In this document: positions 26,193 through 33,458 of the stretch, piece by piece | Layout of the letters: the number at the start of each line of letters is the position of its first letter | Position numbering within the stretch: position 1 is the stretch's first letter | Assembly (NCBI GenBank): GCA_900555295.1 | Contig: USKN01000003.1 | Span: forward strand, 1-33,458 | Source: an uncultured Eubacteriales bacterium | GTDB lineage: Bacteria; Bacillota; Clostridia; UMGS1810 | Length of the DNA: 33,458 bases | Direction: 5' to 3' | The notes under the pieces: generated by a model | Databases searched by the model: none | What the model was told of the DNA's origin: nothing | The model's input: only the letters and a program-made list of their open reading frames with translations | Program-made: the position numbers and the translations under genes

Positions 26193-28856
26193 ATGAAAAC
26201 AATTTATAAAATATTTACTTTTGTTATTATTGCAACTATGCTTGTATCTTCGTTATGTACTGTTGCATATGCGGCAAATTATCCGGCGGCAGGATTTGAC
26301 TTTTTGGACGTGGTTGCGTTTAGCCAATGTACACTTACACACGGAGTCGTTTCGGGAACATATAAAAACGGATACGTTGCCGTGTCGGTAGACTTTGGTA
26401 CGGGAAATGTTTATGACAGTGTTACAATAAATACCGGTGTTGACCAATCAAATGCAGGCGGTACAATATATGTTCGTCTTGATTCACCTGTAGGTGACAA
26501 TATTGCTGCACTCAAAGTGCAAAAAACACCGGGTACGTGGACTGATAGACAGCCGCAGACGGCAATTATTGAAAAGGGCGAAATAAACGGTGTTCATACT
26601 GTATATTTTGTTTTCAGTAAAACAGGTGTCGGCGATATGTCGTATGTAAAATTTAACGGCGGTGTGGAGCGAACGGTTCCTATTGATATTACAGATGAAT
26701 CGGATACGGAATTGTTTAATAAACTTACAGCGCTTAAACTGTTAAAACACGATGTAAAAACAAATTTCAGACCTCAAAAGTTTGTTACAGCCAACGATAT
26801 GATTGATATGCTTTTAACCGACCAATATTTGTTTATGAAAGACGATATTTTATCAAAATTTGAACTTGACGGTACGGCATATGCTACATATAAGGATGTT
26901 TCGTGCGCGGCACTTTCGCTTTTGGGATACAGTGATTATTTAAAGTATATAAAAGGCGGGGTATTTAACAATGCAAACGGCTACTATGCATATGCCGAAA
27001 AGTGGAATTTGTTTGACGGTATTGATGATGTTACACCCGATAGACGTATAAAAAAATCGGAAATTCTTACAGTTATTAATAATGTGCTTAATTTTACCTT
27101 GGATAAAATAAGCTATATAAGCAATAACACGGTTTACCGTGCAGGTAAAACCGACGGAAAATCGGTATATCGCGATTATAAAAGGCTTGAGGGTGTTGTT
27201 ACCCAAAACCAATATACCAGTCTCGACGGTTCCGATTTAAAAAATTCCGGTAAGATTGCCATTAATTCCAAAGTATACGATACACAGCTCGATAATGTTG
27301 ACGAGTATATAGGATATAACGTTGAATTTTATACAAACAATGATGATGAAGTTTGCTATATACAAAAATACAACAACAGTATATTAAATATTTCATCATA
27401 TGATATTGAAAGTGTTTTAAACGGCAGGCTTAAATATACAGATGCAAAAACAGAACGTAAAAAAAGCGTAGTTATTTCAAACGATATTAACGTTGTATAT
27501 AACGGACAGCTTGTAACGGATTATAACATCGGCATTTTTAAGCCCAACGATGGTGATGTTACATTTATTGACAGCGATGATGACGGAACATATAATACGG
27601 CTGTAATTAATGATATAAAAGCTTTTGTTGTTGACACTGTAAGCGACAGCGTTATATATTTTAAAAATAGTTTGGAATCAATCAACCTTGATGCTGCCAA
27701 TACAAAATATATTATAAAGCGTTCGGGCGGTAATGAGGCAGATAAAGAATTTTTAACAACGTCGCTTAAAGAATGGTCTGTACTTACGGTTGGAAAAAGC
27801 ATTTCCTATGACGGCAGTGTAATGTATATTTTACAGGTATGCTCCGATAAAGCCTCGGGAGTTGTTCAATCGGTAAATAAAGACGATATATTAACCGTGA
27901 GGGTTGATAACCAAGATGTTGAAATATCAAAAACAGCATATTACAGTGACGGTACGGGCGAAATAAAACTTGGCGAAGAAATAACCGCATACAAAAATAA
28001 GTGGGGCAGGGCAATTGTTGTTCGCAAAAACTCGCAGTCAAGTTACAGATACGGTTATATTGCCGATATGTCGACTAAAAGCGACGGTCCGTTTGATAAT
28101 TCACTCAAACTTAAGATTTTAAATGACGAGGGCGACTTGGAGGTTGTAAAAGTAAGAGATAATGTTACAATAGACGGAGTTGTGTATAAAACAACAAAAT
28201 CCGCATTGGCGGCATTAAACGGCAATGGCTCGCGTACCAATACATTTTCACGTTATAAAACCAACAAAAACGGAGAAGTATCGGATATAGATTTACCTTA
28301 CGATTATACCGAGGATACACCGAACGGATTGGGAGCTTATGAAACACTTGAAACTTTGCATATGACAGTGGCAGGAAACCTGCAGTATAAAACGTCGTCA
28401 AAATCTTTTGGCGGTTTTGCAATGGTAACAGCCGATACAACGGTATTTTCTGTGCCTGTTGACGAGTCGGGCAATGTTGATATATCCGAAACAGACGGCT
28501 TTGGAGTTGGTAAAAAAACATACATAAACGATGACAAGTACAATATTGAGGCTTATTCGGTAACTACAGACTCGTTTGTATCGGATATTATTGTAGAAAA
28601 AGTAAAACCCGTAAAAGTTGGTGTGGACTCAATTAAATCAAATATAGATTTGAGTTTGGTTGAAAGCCTTGATGAGGTATATGATTTACAGCATGTAAAA
28701 GAGGAAATAGCGGATGTCATGGTTTATTGCCAGAATCTATTGGACAAGTTGGGGCTGGATGCAGATGAAATCATCAATATGAAGATGGCACAGAATGAGG
28801 CAAAGTATCCAGTGGAAAAAGCAAAGGGAAGTGCAGCGAAGTATAATCAGCTGTAA
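26193..28856 (+). CDS. Secreted surface protein with CBM-like N-terminus, fused to a MazG-like tail
   Basis: 887 residues as read, but two unrelated parts. Residues 1 to about 828: signal peptide about 1-28 (ending CTVAYA), a CBM6-like sandwich (about 30-165), an SLH-like or dockerin-free helical region (about 175-300), then beta-rich repeats with no motif I recognise (VNKDDILTVRV, IADMSTKSDG). AAGGGAG precedes the ATG. This part belongs to the carbohydrate locus and looks cut short. Residues about 829-887 (KEEIADVMVYCQNLL, AKYPVEKAKGSAAKYNQL) are the C-terminus of a MazG-like nucleotide pyrophosphohydrolase, with higher G+C and different codon use. A cytosolic enzyme tail on a secreted protein makes no sense, so the join is probably an assembly or recombination junction. 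Confidence 0.7.
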   Translation: MKTIYKIFTFVIIATMLVSSLCTVAYAANYPAAGFDFLDVVAFSQCTLTHGVVSGTYKNGYVAVSVDFGTGNVYDSVTINTGVDQSNAGGTIYVRLDSPVGDNIAALKVQKTPGTWTDRQPQTAIIEKGEINGVHTVYFVFSKTGVGDMSYVKFNGGVERTVPIDITDESDTELFNKLTALKLLKHDVKTNFRPQKFVTANDMIDMLLTDQYLFMKDDILSKFELDGTAYATYKDVSCAALSLLGYSDYLKYIKGGVFNNANGYYAYAEKWNLFDGIDDVTPDRRIKKSEILTVINNVLNFTLDKISYISNNTVYRAGKTDGKSVYRDYKRLEGVVTQNQYTSLDGSDLKNSGKIAINSKVYDTQLDNVDEYIGYNVEFYTNNDDEVCYIQKYNNSILNISSYDIESVLNGRLKYTDAKTERKKSVVISNDINVVYNGQLVTDYNIGIFKPNDGDVTFIDSDDDGTYNTAVINDIKAFVVDTVSDSVIYFKNSLESINLDAANTKYIIKRSGGNEADKEFLTTSLKEWSVLTVGKSISYDGSVMYILQVCSDKASGVVQSVNKDDILTVRVDNQDVEISKTAYYSDGTGEIKLGEEITAYKNKWGRAIVVRKNSQSSYRYGYIADMSTKSDGPFDNSLKLKILNDEGDLEVVKVRDNVTIDGVVYKTTKSALAALNGNGSRTNTFSRYKTNKNGEVSDIDLPYDYTEDTPNGLGAYETLETLHMTVAGNLQYKTSSKSFGGFAMVTADTTVFSVPVDESGNVDISETDGFGVGKKTYINDDKYNIEAYSVTTDSFVSDIIVEKVKPVKVGVDSIKSNIDLSLVESLDEVYDLQHVKEEIADVMVYCQNLLDKLGLDADEIINMKMAQNEAKYPVEKAKGSAAKYNQL
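28690..28856 (+). pseudogene. C-terminal fragment of MazG-like nucleotide pyrophosphohydrolase
   Basis: About 55 residues. The KEEIADVMVY helix carries the Glu/Asp residues that bind Mg2+ in MazG-type NTP pyrophosphatases, and the ending YPVEKAKGSAAKYNQL is a hallmark of the short clostridial MazG-like family (about 110-120 residues when whole). The first half is missing. It is in frame with the secreted protein upstream by chance or by the way the junction formed. Confidence 0.7.
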
Positions 28857-28912
28857 TATACTGTGTGAAAGAGAAAAATGTGTCAGTAACTTTTGGAAGG
28901 GTATAAGAAGTT

Positions 28913-29497
28913 ATGAATGACAGTAATCCGGTCCCTGCCCCCAACATGTATGACAACCGATTGGAAATTACTTCTCCAGGAAAGTTGCCAATGGGACAAA
29001 CGATAGAGCGTATGAAAGAAGGTTATTCCAAAATCAGAAATGAAGCCCTTGCCCATGCGTTTGCTTATATGAACCTGATTGAGCATTGGGGAAGCGGTAT
29101 TCCGAGAATTATTGATAAAGTAAAAGCTGCCGGACTGCGGGAGCCGGAGTTTATTGGTGGCGAAGTTGATTTGCGTATCAATATTTATCGAGGTCAGGTT
29201 GATACCAATAGCGCCATGATTAACGCCAATGGCACTAAAAATGGCGCTAATGGCGTTAATTATGGCGCTGATGATGGCACTAATGGCGCTGAAGTGCCGC
29301 TTAATAAGGAACAGACGCAGATAGAAAAATTGTTGCAGATTATAGAGAAGAATCCGTCTGCAACACAGGCATATTATGCGGAAAAAATGGGTATATCGAA
29401 AAGAACGATTTCTCGAATGTTCGCTTCTTTACAGGAAAAAGGTAGATTGGTACAGAACGGAACAACGAGAAAAGCAAAATGGGAAATTATAAGGTAA
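28913..29497 (+). pseudogene. Truncated ATP-binding regulator (AlbA_2/RecG-like family), C-terminal part
   Basis: 194 residues from the ATG at 28,913. YDNRLEITSPGKLPMG and LIEHWGSGIPRIIDK are the C-terminal ATPase-type motifs of Schlafen/AlbA_2-type transcriptional regulators (HATPase_c_4 region). Full proteins have about 250-300 residues before this point, including the AlbA_2 domain, which are absent. A stop codon lies three codons before the ATG, so the N-terminus is lost. A low-complexity Asn-Gly-Ala linker (about 98-122) is followed by a winged helix (EKMGISKRTISRMFASLQEKG). A GGAAGGG lies 13 bp before the ATG, rather far. Likely a non-functional remnant, although the winged helix could still fold. 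Confidence 0.7.
29210..29269. repeat. Inverted repeat inside the Asn-Gly-Ala linker region
   Basis: AGCGCCATGATTAACGCC (29,210-29,227) and GGCGTTAATTATGGCGCT (29,252-29,269) are complementary over 18 bp with a single G-T type mismatch. Around them lie several degenerate copies of AATGGCGCT, which encode the NGA-type linker. Confidence 0.7.
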
Positions 29498-29522
29498 GAG
29501 GAGTAGCAGGATACAGACAAAA

Positions 29523-29651
29523 TTAAAGTGACTCAATCGGGGGCAGCCCCAGGTCAAAGCCGCCGGTCGGCCTGCGGATTTTCTGATTTCCTACGCGGCA
29601 CTCAGAAAATCCTGGCCGGCTGAGAAAGACAAGCCATCTCGAGAACGAGGT
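29523..29651. other. Intergenic hairpin region between the remnant and the uvrA-like gene
   Basis: ATTTTCTGA (29,578-29,586) pairs with TCAGAAAAT (29,602-29,610), and the stem continues imperfectly into GCCGGTCGGCC (29,562-29,572) against GGCCGGC (29,614-29,620). A small GGGGCAGCCCC hairpin lies to its left and CTCGAGAACGAG to its right. The G+C-rich stem has no T run, so it is not a clear terminator. On the minus strand a frame without ATG reads KIRRPTGGFDLGLPPIESL and stops at 29,523, possibly a gene tail. Confidence 0.5.
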
Positions 29652-32138
29652 TTATGAGATATAGTTCCCGGTAATACTGTTTGGGTTTTCCTTTATTTCC
29701 TGCGGCGTCCCGCTGGCTATGATCTGTCCGCCCGCTTCGCCGCCGCCCGGTCCCATGTCGATCACATAGTCCGCATTTTTGATCACATCCAGGTCGTGTT
29801 CAATGACGACAACGGTCGCACCGTGATGAAGAAGCGCCTGAAAGACGCCCAGCAGAACCTGCACATCCAGCGGATGCAGGCCGATGGAGGGCTCGTCGAA
29901 GACGAATACGGAATCCTCCTGGGTCTTTCCAATCTCGCTGGCAAGCTTGAGCCGTTGTGCCTCGCCTCCGGACAGTCCGGGCGTTTCTTCGCCAAGGGTC
30001 AGGTAGCCGAGTCCGAGCTGCTTTAGAATTTCCAGCTTCTGGCTGACGCTTTTTATATCCCTGCAAAAGTCGATGGCGGTGTTTACGTCCATATCCATCA
30101 GCTCCGGTAAGGAAATGTGCGCGCCGCTTTTATTGGTGAGCTTTACTGTGTAAGCTGCCTTGCTGTAGCGGGAGCCCCGGCAGTCCGGGCAGGGGATGTT
30201 CACATCCGGCAGGAATTGTACATCAAGACTGACAACGCCGGTTCCGTCGCAGCCGGGGCAACGGAGCGTCCCGGTGTTGTAGGAAAAATCACCGGCCTTG
30301 TAGCCGAGGGCTTTGGCATCCGGAGACTTCGCATAAAGCTTGCGTAGCTCGTCGTGGATGCCTGCATAGGTTGCCACAGTGGAGCGGACGTTGATGCCGA
30401 TGGGCGTGGCGTCCATGAGCTTGACGTGTGCAATGCCGTCGGCATCGACTGCGCGGATGTGGGCAGGTAGTGCACTGCCGTTGATCTTTGCCTGCAGTGC
30501 AGGGATCAGGCTCTCCAGTATCAGGGTGGTCTTGCCGGAGCCCGATACCCCGGTGACAACTGTGAGCCGTCCTTTTGGAATATCGACCTCCAGGGGTTTT
30601 ACGGTATGGATCCGATCCGTGGACAGGTGAATCCTGCCGTTTGTAAAGAGCATTTCCTTTTCGATGCAGGGGCGCAGTCTGGCTTTCGCTGTGCCGGAAA
30701 GAAACGGTCCGATCTGGGAAGCAGGGTCTGCTGCGATGGTGGAAATATTGCCCTGCGCAATGATGTGACCGCCTTTTGCGCCGGCCTCCGGACCCATTTC
30801 TATGAGCCAGTCGGATTCCTTTAAAATCTGCGTATCGTGATCGACTAAAATGACGGAGTTTCCGTCAGCAACAAGATCCTGCAGTACACCGGTAAGCCCC
30901 ACAATATTAGAAGGGTGCAGACCGATGGAGGGCTCATCGAGTACATAGAGGACGCCGGTGGTGCGGTTACGCACGGCGCGAGCAAGCTGCATCCGCTGCC
31001 GCTCGCCGGTAGAGAGTGTGGATGCGGATCGATCAAGGGTCAGGTAGCCGAGTCCCAAGTCCATCAGCCGCTTTGCGGTGCTTTGAAAGGCTTCACAGAT
31101 ACTCTGGGCCATGGGACGCATTTCTTCCGGCAGACTTTGGGGGACGCCTTCTACCCAGACGACCAGCTCAGAGAGTGTCATAGCGCAGGCTTCGTCCAGC
31201 GAAATACCCTGCAGCTTCGGCGCACGGGCAGCAGCAGACAGGCGTGTGCCATGACAATCCGGACAAATATCTTCTTTGAGAAACTTTTCTACCCGTTTCA
31301 TGCCTTTTTCATCCTTGACCTTGGCAAGGGCATTTTCTACGGTGTAGATGGCATTAAAATAGGTGAAATCCAGTTCTGCAAAGTCGTTGGAGTCAGATTT
31401 TTTCGGATGGTAAAGAATGTGCTTTTTCACAGCAGGACCGTGGAATACGATCTCCTTTTCCTGTTTTGTCAGCTCCCGAAACGGAACATCCGTGCGCACA
31501 CCCATTTCCCGGCAAATGTCTGTCATCAGGGACCACATCAGGCTGTTCCAGGGGGCAACAGCCCCTTCGTTGATCGTCAGCGAGTCATCCGGCACCAGCG
31601 TATCCGGATTCACAGTGCGGACGATCCCGGTGCCGCCGCATCTCTGACAGGCTCCCTGGGAATTAAAGGACAGCTCTTCTGCAGACGGTGCATAGAAATG
31701 TGCGCTGCATTCCGGACAGACAAGCTCTTTTCCTGCGGCGACAGCCAGAGACGGAGAAAGGAAATGTCCATTAGGACAGCGGTGGCTGGCAAGACGGGAA
31801 TACATCAGGCGCAGACTGTTGAGCAGCTCTGTTCCTGTGCCGAAGGTACTGCGGATACCCGGCACACCGGGGCGCTGATGCAGTGCCAGTGCAGCGGGAA
31901 CATACAGGACTTCATCCACACTGGCTCTGGAGGCCTGGGTCATGCGGCGGCGCGTATAGGTGGAGAGGGCTTCGAGATAGCGCCGGGAGCCCTCAGCGTA
32001 GAGCACGCCCAATGCAAGGGATGATTTGCCGGAGCCGGACACGCCTGCAATTCCAACGATTTTCCCAAGCGGAATATCCACATCAATATTCTTCAGGTTG
32101 TGGACCTTTGCTCCACGGATCAGCATTTTATCGATCAT
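29652..32138 (-). CDS. UvrA-like tandem ABC ATPase without UvrB-binding domain
   Basis: 828 residues, cytosolic, two ABC ATPase halves. Half 1: Walker A GVSGSGKS (32-39), signature LSTGERQRMQLARA (about 375-388), Walker B LYVLDEPSIGLHP (about 397-409). Half 2: Walker A GVSGSGKT (530-537), signature LSGGEAQRLKLAS (about 722-734), Walker B FVFDEPSIGLHP. Zinc modules: Cys pairs at about 121-144, 164-167, 292-295 and 627-653. Canonical UvrA has about 940 residues; here only some 20-30 residues lie between Cys121 and the next zinc pair, where UvrA holds its UvrB-binding domain. This is the UvrA2/drug-resistance type (DrrC-like), linked in other bacteria to tolerance of DNA-binding drugs rather than excision repair. 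AGAGG precedes the ATG. It lies 31 bp after the histidine kinase gene, so likely the same operon. Confidence 0.9.
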   Translation of the reverse strand: MIDKMLIRGAKVHNLKNIDVDIPLGKIVGIAGVSGSGKSSLALGVLYAEGSRRYLEALSTYTRRRMTQASRASVDEVLYVPAALALHQRPGVPGIRSTFGTGTELLNSLRLMYSRLASHRCPNGHFLSPSLAVAAGKELVCPECSAHFYAPSAEELSFNSQGACQRCGGTGIVRTVNPDTLVPDDSLTINEGAVAPWNSLMWSLMTDICREMGVRTDVPFRELTKQEKEIVFHGPAVKKHILYHPKKSDSNDFAELDFTYFNAIYTVENALAKVKDEKGMKRVEKFLKEDICPDCHGTRLSAAARAPKLQGISLDEACAMTLSELVVWVEGVPQSLPEEMRPMAQSICEAFQSTAKRLMDLGLGYLTLDRSASTLSTGERQRMQLARAVRNRTTGVLYVLDEPSIGLHPSNIVGLTGVLQDLVADGNSVILVDHDTQILKESDWLIEMGPEAGAKGGHIIAQGNISTIAADPASQIGPFLSGTAKARLRPCIEKEMLFTNGRIHLSTDRIHTVKPLEVDIPKGRLTVVTGVSGSGKTTLILESLIPALQAKINGSALPAHIRAVDADGIAHVKLMDATPIGINVRSTVATYAGIHDELRKLYAKSPDAKALGYKAGDFSYNTGTLRCPGCDGTGVVSLDVQFLPDVNIPCPDCRGSRYSKAAYTVKLTNKSGAHISLPELMDMDVNTAIDFCRDIKSVSQKLEILKQLGLGYLTLGEETPGLSGGEAQRLKLASEIGKTQEDSVFVFDEPSIGLHPLDVQVLLGVFQALLHHGATVVVIEHDLDVIKNADYVIDMGPGGGEAGGQIIASGTPQEIKENPNSITGNYIS

Positions 32139-32169
32139 ATTTTCCTCTCATTTCTGTTCGTTTTGATTT

Positions 32170-33342
32170 CTAAAGCGTTTCGTTTTTAGGAGCTGATGCA
32201 TGATTGCCGGAGCGTGGCAGCTCTGCAGCGATGGTGGTTCCGCTGTCTGAGCTTTCTGCAACCCGGATAGAGCCTCCGTGAAGGGCTGCAATCTCCCATA
32301 CCAGCGCAAGACCAAGACCGGCACCGCCGAAGGTTCGGCTGCGGGACTTGTCTACACGGAAGAATGGCTGAAAGATACTCTGCTGATATTCTTCCGGAAT
32401 TCCCCGTCCCGTATCGGAAACAAGGATCAGAAGCTTTTCGGGCTCCTGGGTGATGCAGACCTGTACAGAACCGTCTGGACGATTGTATTTGATCGCATTC
32501 TCTGTCAGATTGAAGATCATACGATAGATCAGTGCGTCGCTGCCGGTCATAACACCGTCACCTGCAAGCTCCAGAGTGATGCCGGATCTCTCCGCCAGCG
32601 GCGTAAGGTCTGTGAAAATTTCCTCCACCATGGGAGCAAGCTGAATGGATTCGTTTCGTTCTACCTGCTGCAGATTACTCATCTCCAGCAGGGTTTTTGT
32701 CATCTGGGACAGCCGCTCTGTCTGTTCCTGCAGCAGGGAGAGAAAGTCTGCCGTCTCCGGCAGCATGTCGGGATGCTCTGCACAAAAAAGCTCCAGCTGG
32801 GCCTGCATCAGCGCCAGAGGTGTGCGCAGCTCGTGGGCAGCGTTGCCGGTAAACTGTTTCTGGGCAGAAAAGGCATTGTTTAACCGCTCCAGCATCTGGT
32901 TCAGGGAGTGACCAAGCTGTCTGAATTCCGGCAGAACATTTTCGTTGATCCGGATATCTGCCAGATTGTTCAGCTGTACCTTTTCTGTCTGGGAGGCAAA
33001 GCTGCGCAGGGGCTTCAGGGCATGCCCGCTGACGAAGTAGGCAAGAATACCGCTCAATGCCGTCACCACCGCCGTGATATACCAGTTTGTTGTGCGAAAG
33101 CGGCCCTGTGCTCCATCAATAAGGATCGTCAGCTCGCCGTCAGGCGCTGCAAGCTGCGGATCAAAGCTCACGGTGTCTTCCTCGTCGAGGAGGATTCTGT
33201 CGCCGCCCTGCAGTGTGTCGGCGATGGTATCCATATAATAGATGCCGGAGGAGCAGAGCAGCAGATTCATGGCGATACAGGTAACGCCGATGAGCAGAGC
33301 AGTCATCAGCGTGATGCGCCATTGCAGAGAAATTTTTTTCAA
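32170..33342 (-). CDS. Two-component sensor histidine kinase
   Basis: 390 residues, inner membrane. TM1 about 9-33 and TM2 about 87-106 enclose a short extracellular sensor of about 50 residues. A HAMP linker (about 107-155) follows, then the phosphoacceptor helix with His170 (AAHELRTPLALMQAQLELF). The ATPase domain has N-box N278-N287 (NLTENAIKYN), G1 box DTGRGIPEE (from 310), F box FQPFFRVDKS and G2 box GGAGLGLAL (339-347). All catalytic motifs are intact. The start is TTG at 33,342, overlapping the response regulator stop by four bases (TTGA), with GGGAGG upstream. It should signal to that regulator and, given position, control the uvrA-like gene. The small sensor domain would suit a cell-envelope or drug signal. 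Confidence 0.93.
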   Translation of the reverse strand: MKKISLQWRITLMTALLIGVTCIAMNLLLCSSGIYYMDTIADTLQGGDRILLDEEDTVSFDPQLAAPDGELTILIDGAQGRFRTTNWYITAVVTALSGILAYFVSGHALKPLRSFASQTEKVQLNNLADIRINENVLPEFRQLGHSLNQMLERLNNAFSAQKQFTGNAAHELRTPLALMQAQLELFCAEHPDMLPETADFLSLLQEQTERLSQMTKTLLEMSNLQQVERNESIQLAPMVEEIFTDLTPLAERSGITLELAGDGVMTGSDALIYRMIFNLTENAIKYNRPDGSVQVCITQEPEKLLILVSDTGRGIPEEYQQSIFQPFFRVDKSRSRTFGGAGLGLALVWEIAALHGGSIRVAESSDSGTTIAAELPRSGNHASAPKNETL

Positions 33343-33458
33343 TCTGTGTCACCTCCCATCAGATAGCCCTCGCCGATGCGGTTGCGAATGGGGTCATAAC
33401 CTAATGCAGCGCGCAGTTTTTTACGCAGGGCAGAGATATGCACACGGATGGAGTTGCT
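33339..33458 (-). CDS. OmpR/PhoB-type response regulator, C-terminal end only
   Basis: The last 39 residues are seen: SNSIRVHISALRKKLRAALG and IRNRIGEGYLMGG. This is the end of a winged-helix DNA-binding domain: recognition helix, then the hairpin with the RGxGY-like pattern, here GEGY. The receiver domain lies off the window. It overlaps the kinase start by four bases, a normal regulator-kinase pair. Confidence 0.9.
   Translation of the reverse strand, partial: SNSIRVHISALRKKLRAALGYDPIRNRIGEGYLMGGDTD

Noticed and set aside
30915..32024. 369-residue plus-strand open frame opposite the uvrA-like gene
   Set aside because: It lies wholly antisense to a gene with clear ABC motifs, has no ribosome site or recognisable domain, and long antisense frames are expected in G+C-richer coding DNA.

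Overview
The window looks like three pieces of DNA with different base composition. Positions 1 to about 780 and about 28,690 to 33,458 have moderate to fairly high G+C and codon use like gut Lachnospiraceae-type Clostridia. The 28-kb core between them (about 850 to 28,680) is strongly AT-rich, with A/T-ending codons, A/T-rich promoters and anaerobic Firmicutes gene content: class III ribonucleotide reductase, PPi-dependent phosphofructokinase, Lpl-type sugar ABC permeases and SLH surface proteins. This suggests a polysaccharide-using gut clostridium, possibly of the Monoglobus/Oscillospirales kind; that placement is inference. The core carries ordinary chromosomal genes, and at its right edge an extracellular protein gene is fused in frame to the tail of a MazG-like pyrophosphohydrolase. 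The window is therefore either a chimeric assembly or a recent recombination product, and links across the two junctions should not be trusted without read support.

Layout. 1-748 (-): 5' part of a CdaR/PucR-type regulator. 852-3530 (-): a three-gene operon, CpXC zinc protein, PPi-phosphofructokinase and aldo/keto reductase. 3734-5373 (+): rarA and a small zinc-ribbon protein, diverging from that operon across two good promoters. 5618-8336 (+): nrdD-nrdG behind a consensus promoter with a putative pair of NrdR boxes. 8678-10738 (+): a two-TM membrane sensor with an AraC-type DNA-binding tail. 10,932 to about 28,680 (+): a tightly packed carbohydrate locus with secreted beta-helix protein 1, two ABC permeases, a solute-binding lipoprotein, secreted beta-helix protein 2, a surface protein with carbohydrate-binding-like modules and three SLH repeats (split by a frameshift), and a further secreted protein cut off at the junction. 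28,690-29,497: debris consisting of a MazG tail and a truncated ATPase/winged-helix regulator. 29,652-33,458 (-): response regulator (partial), histidine kinase and a UvrA-like tandem ABC ATPase without the UvrB-binding domain.

How the genes may work together. The carbohydrate locus reads as a Gram-positive polysaccharide utilisation system. Two paralogous beta-helix proteins would act on a polymer outside the cell, SLH-anchored binding proteins would hold the polymer at the surface, and the lipoprotein plus two permeases would import the oligosaccharides using an ATPase encoded elsewhere. The membrane AraC protein just upstream is the likely regulator; similar direct repeats with a 20-bp period sit in front of it and in front of the locus. 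The substrate cannot be read from the sequence. No tRNA, rRNA, CRISPR array or complete insertion sequence was seen.
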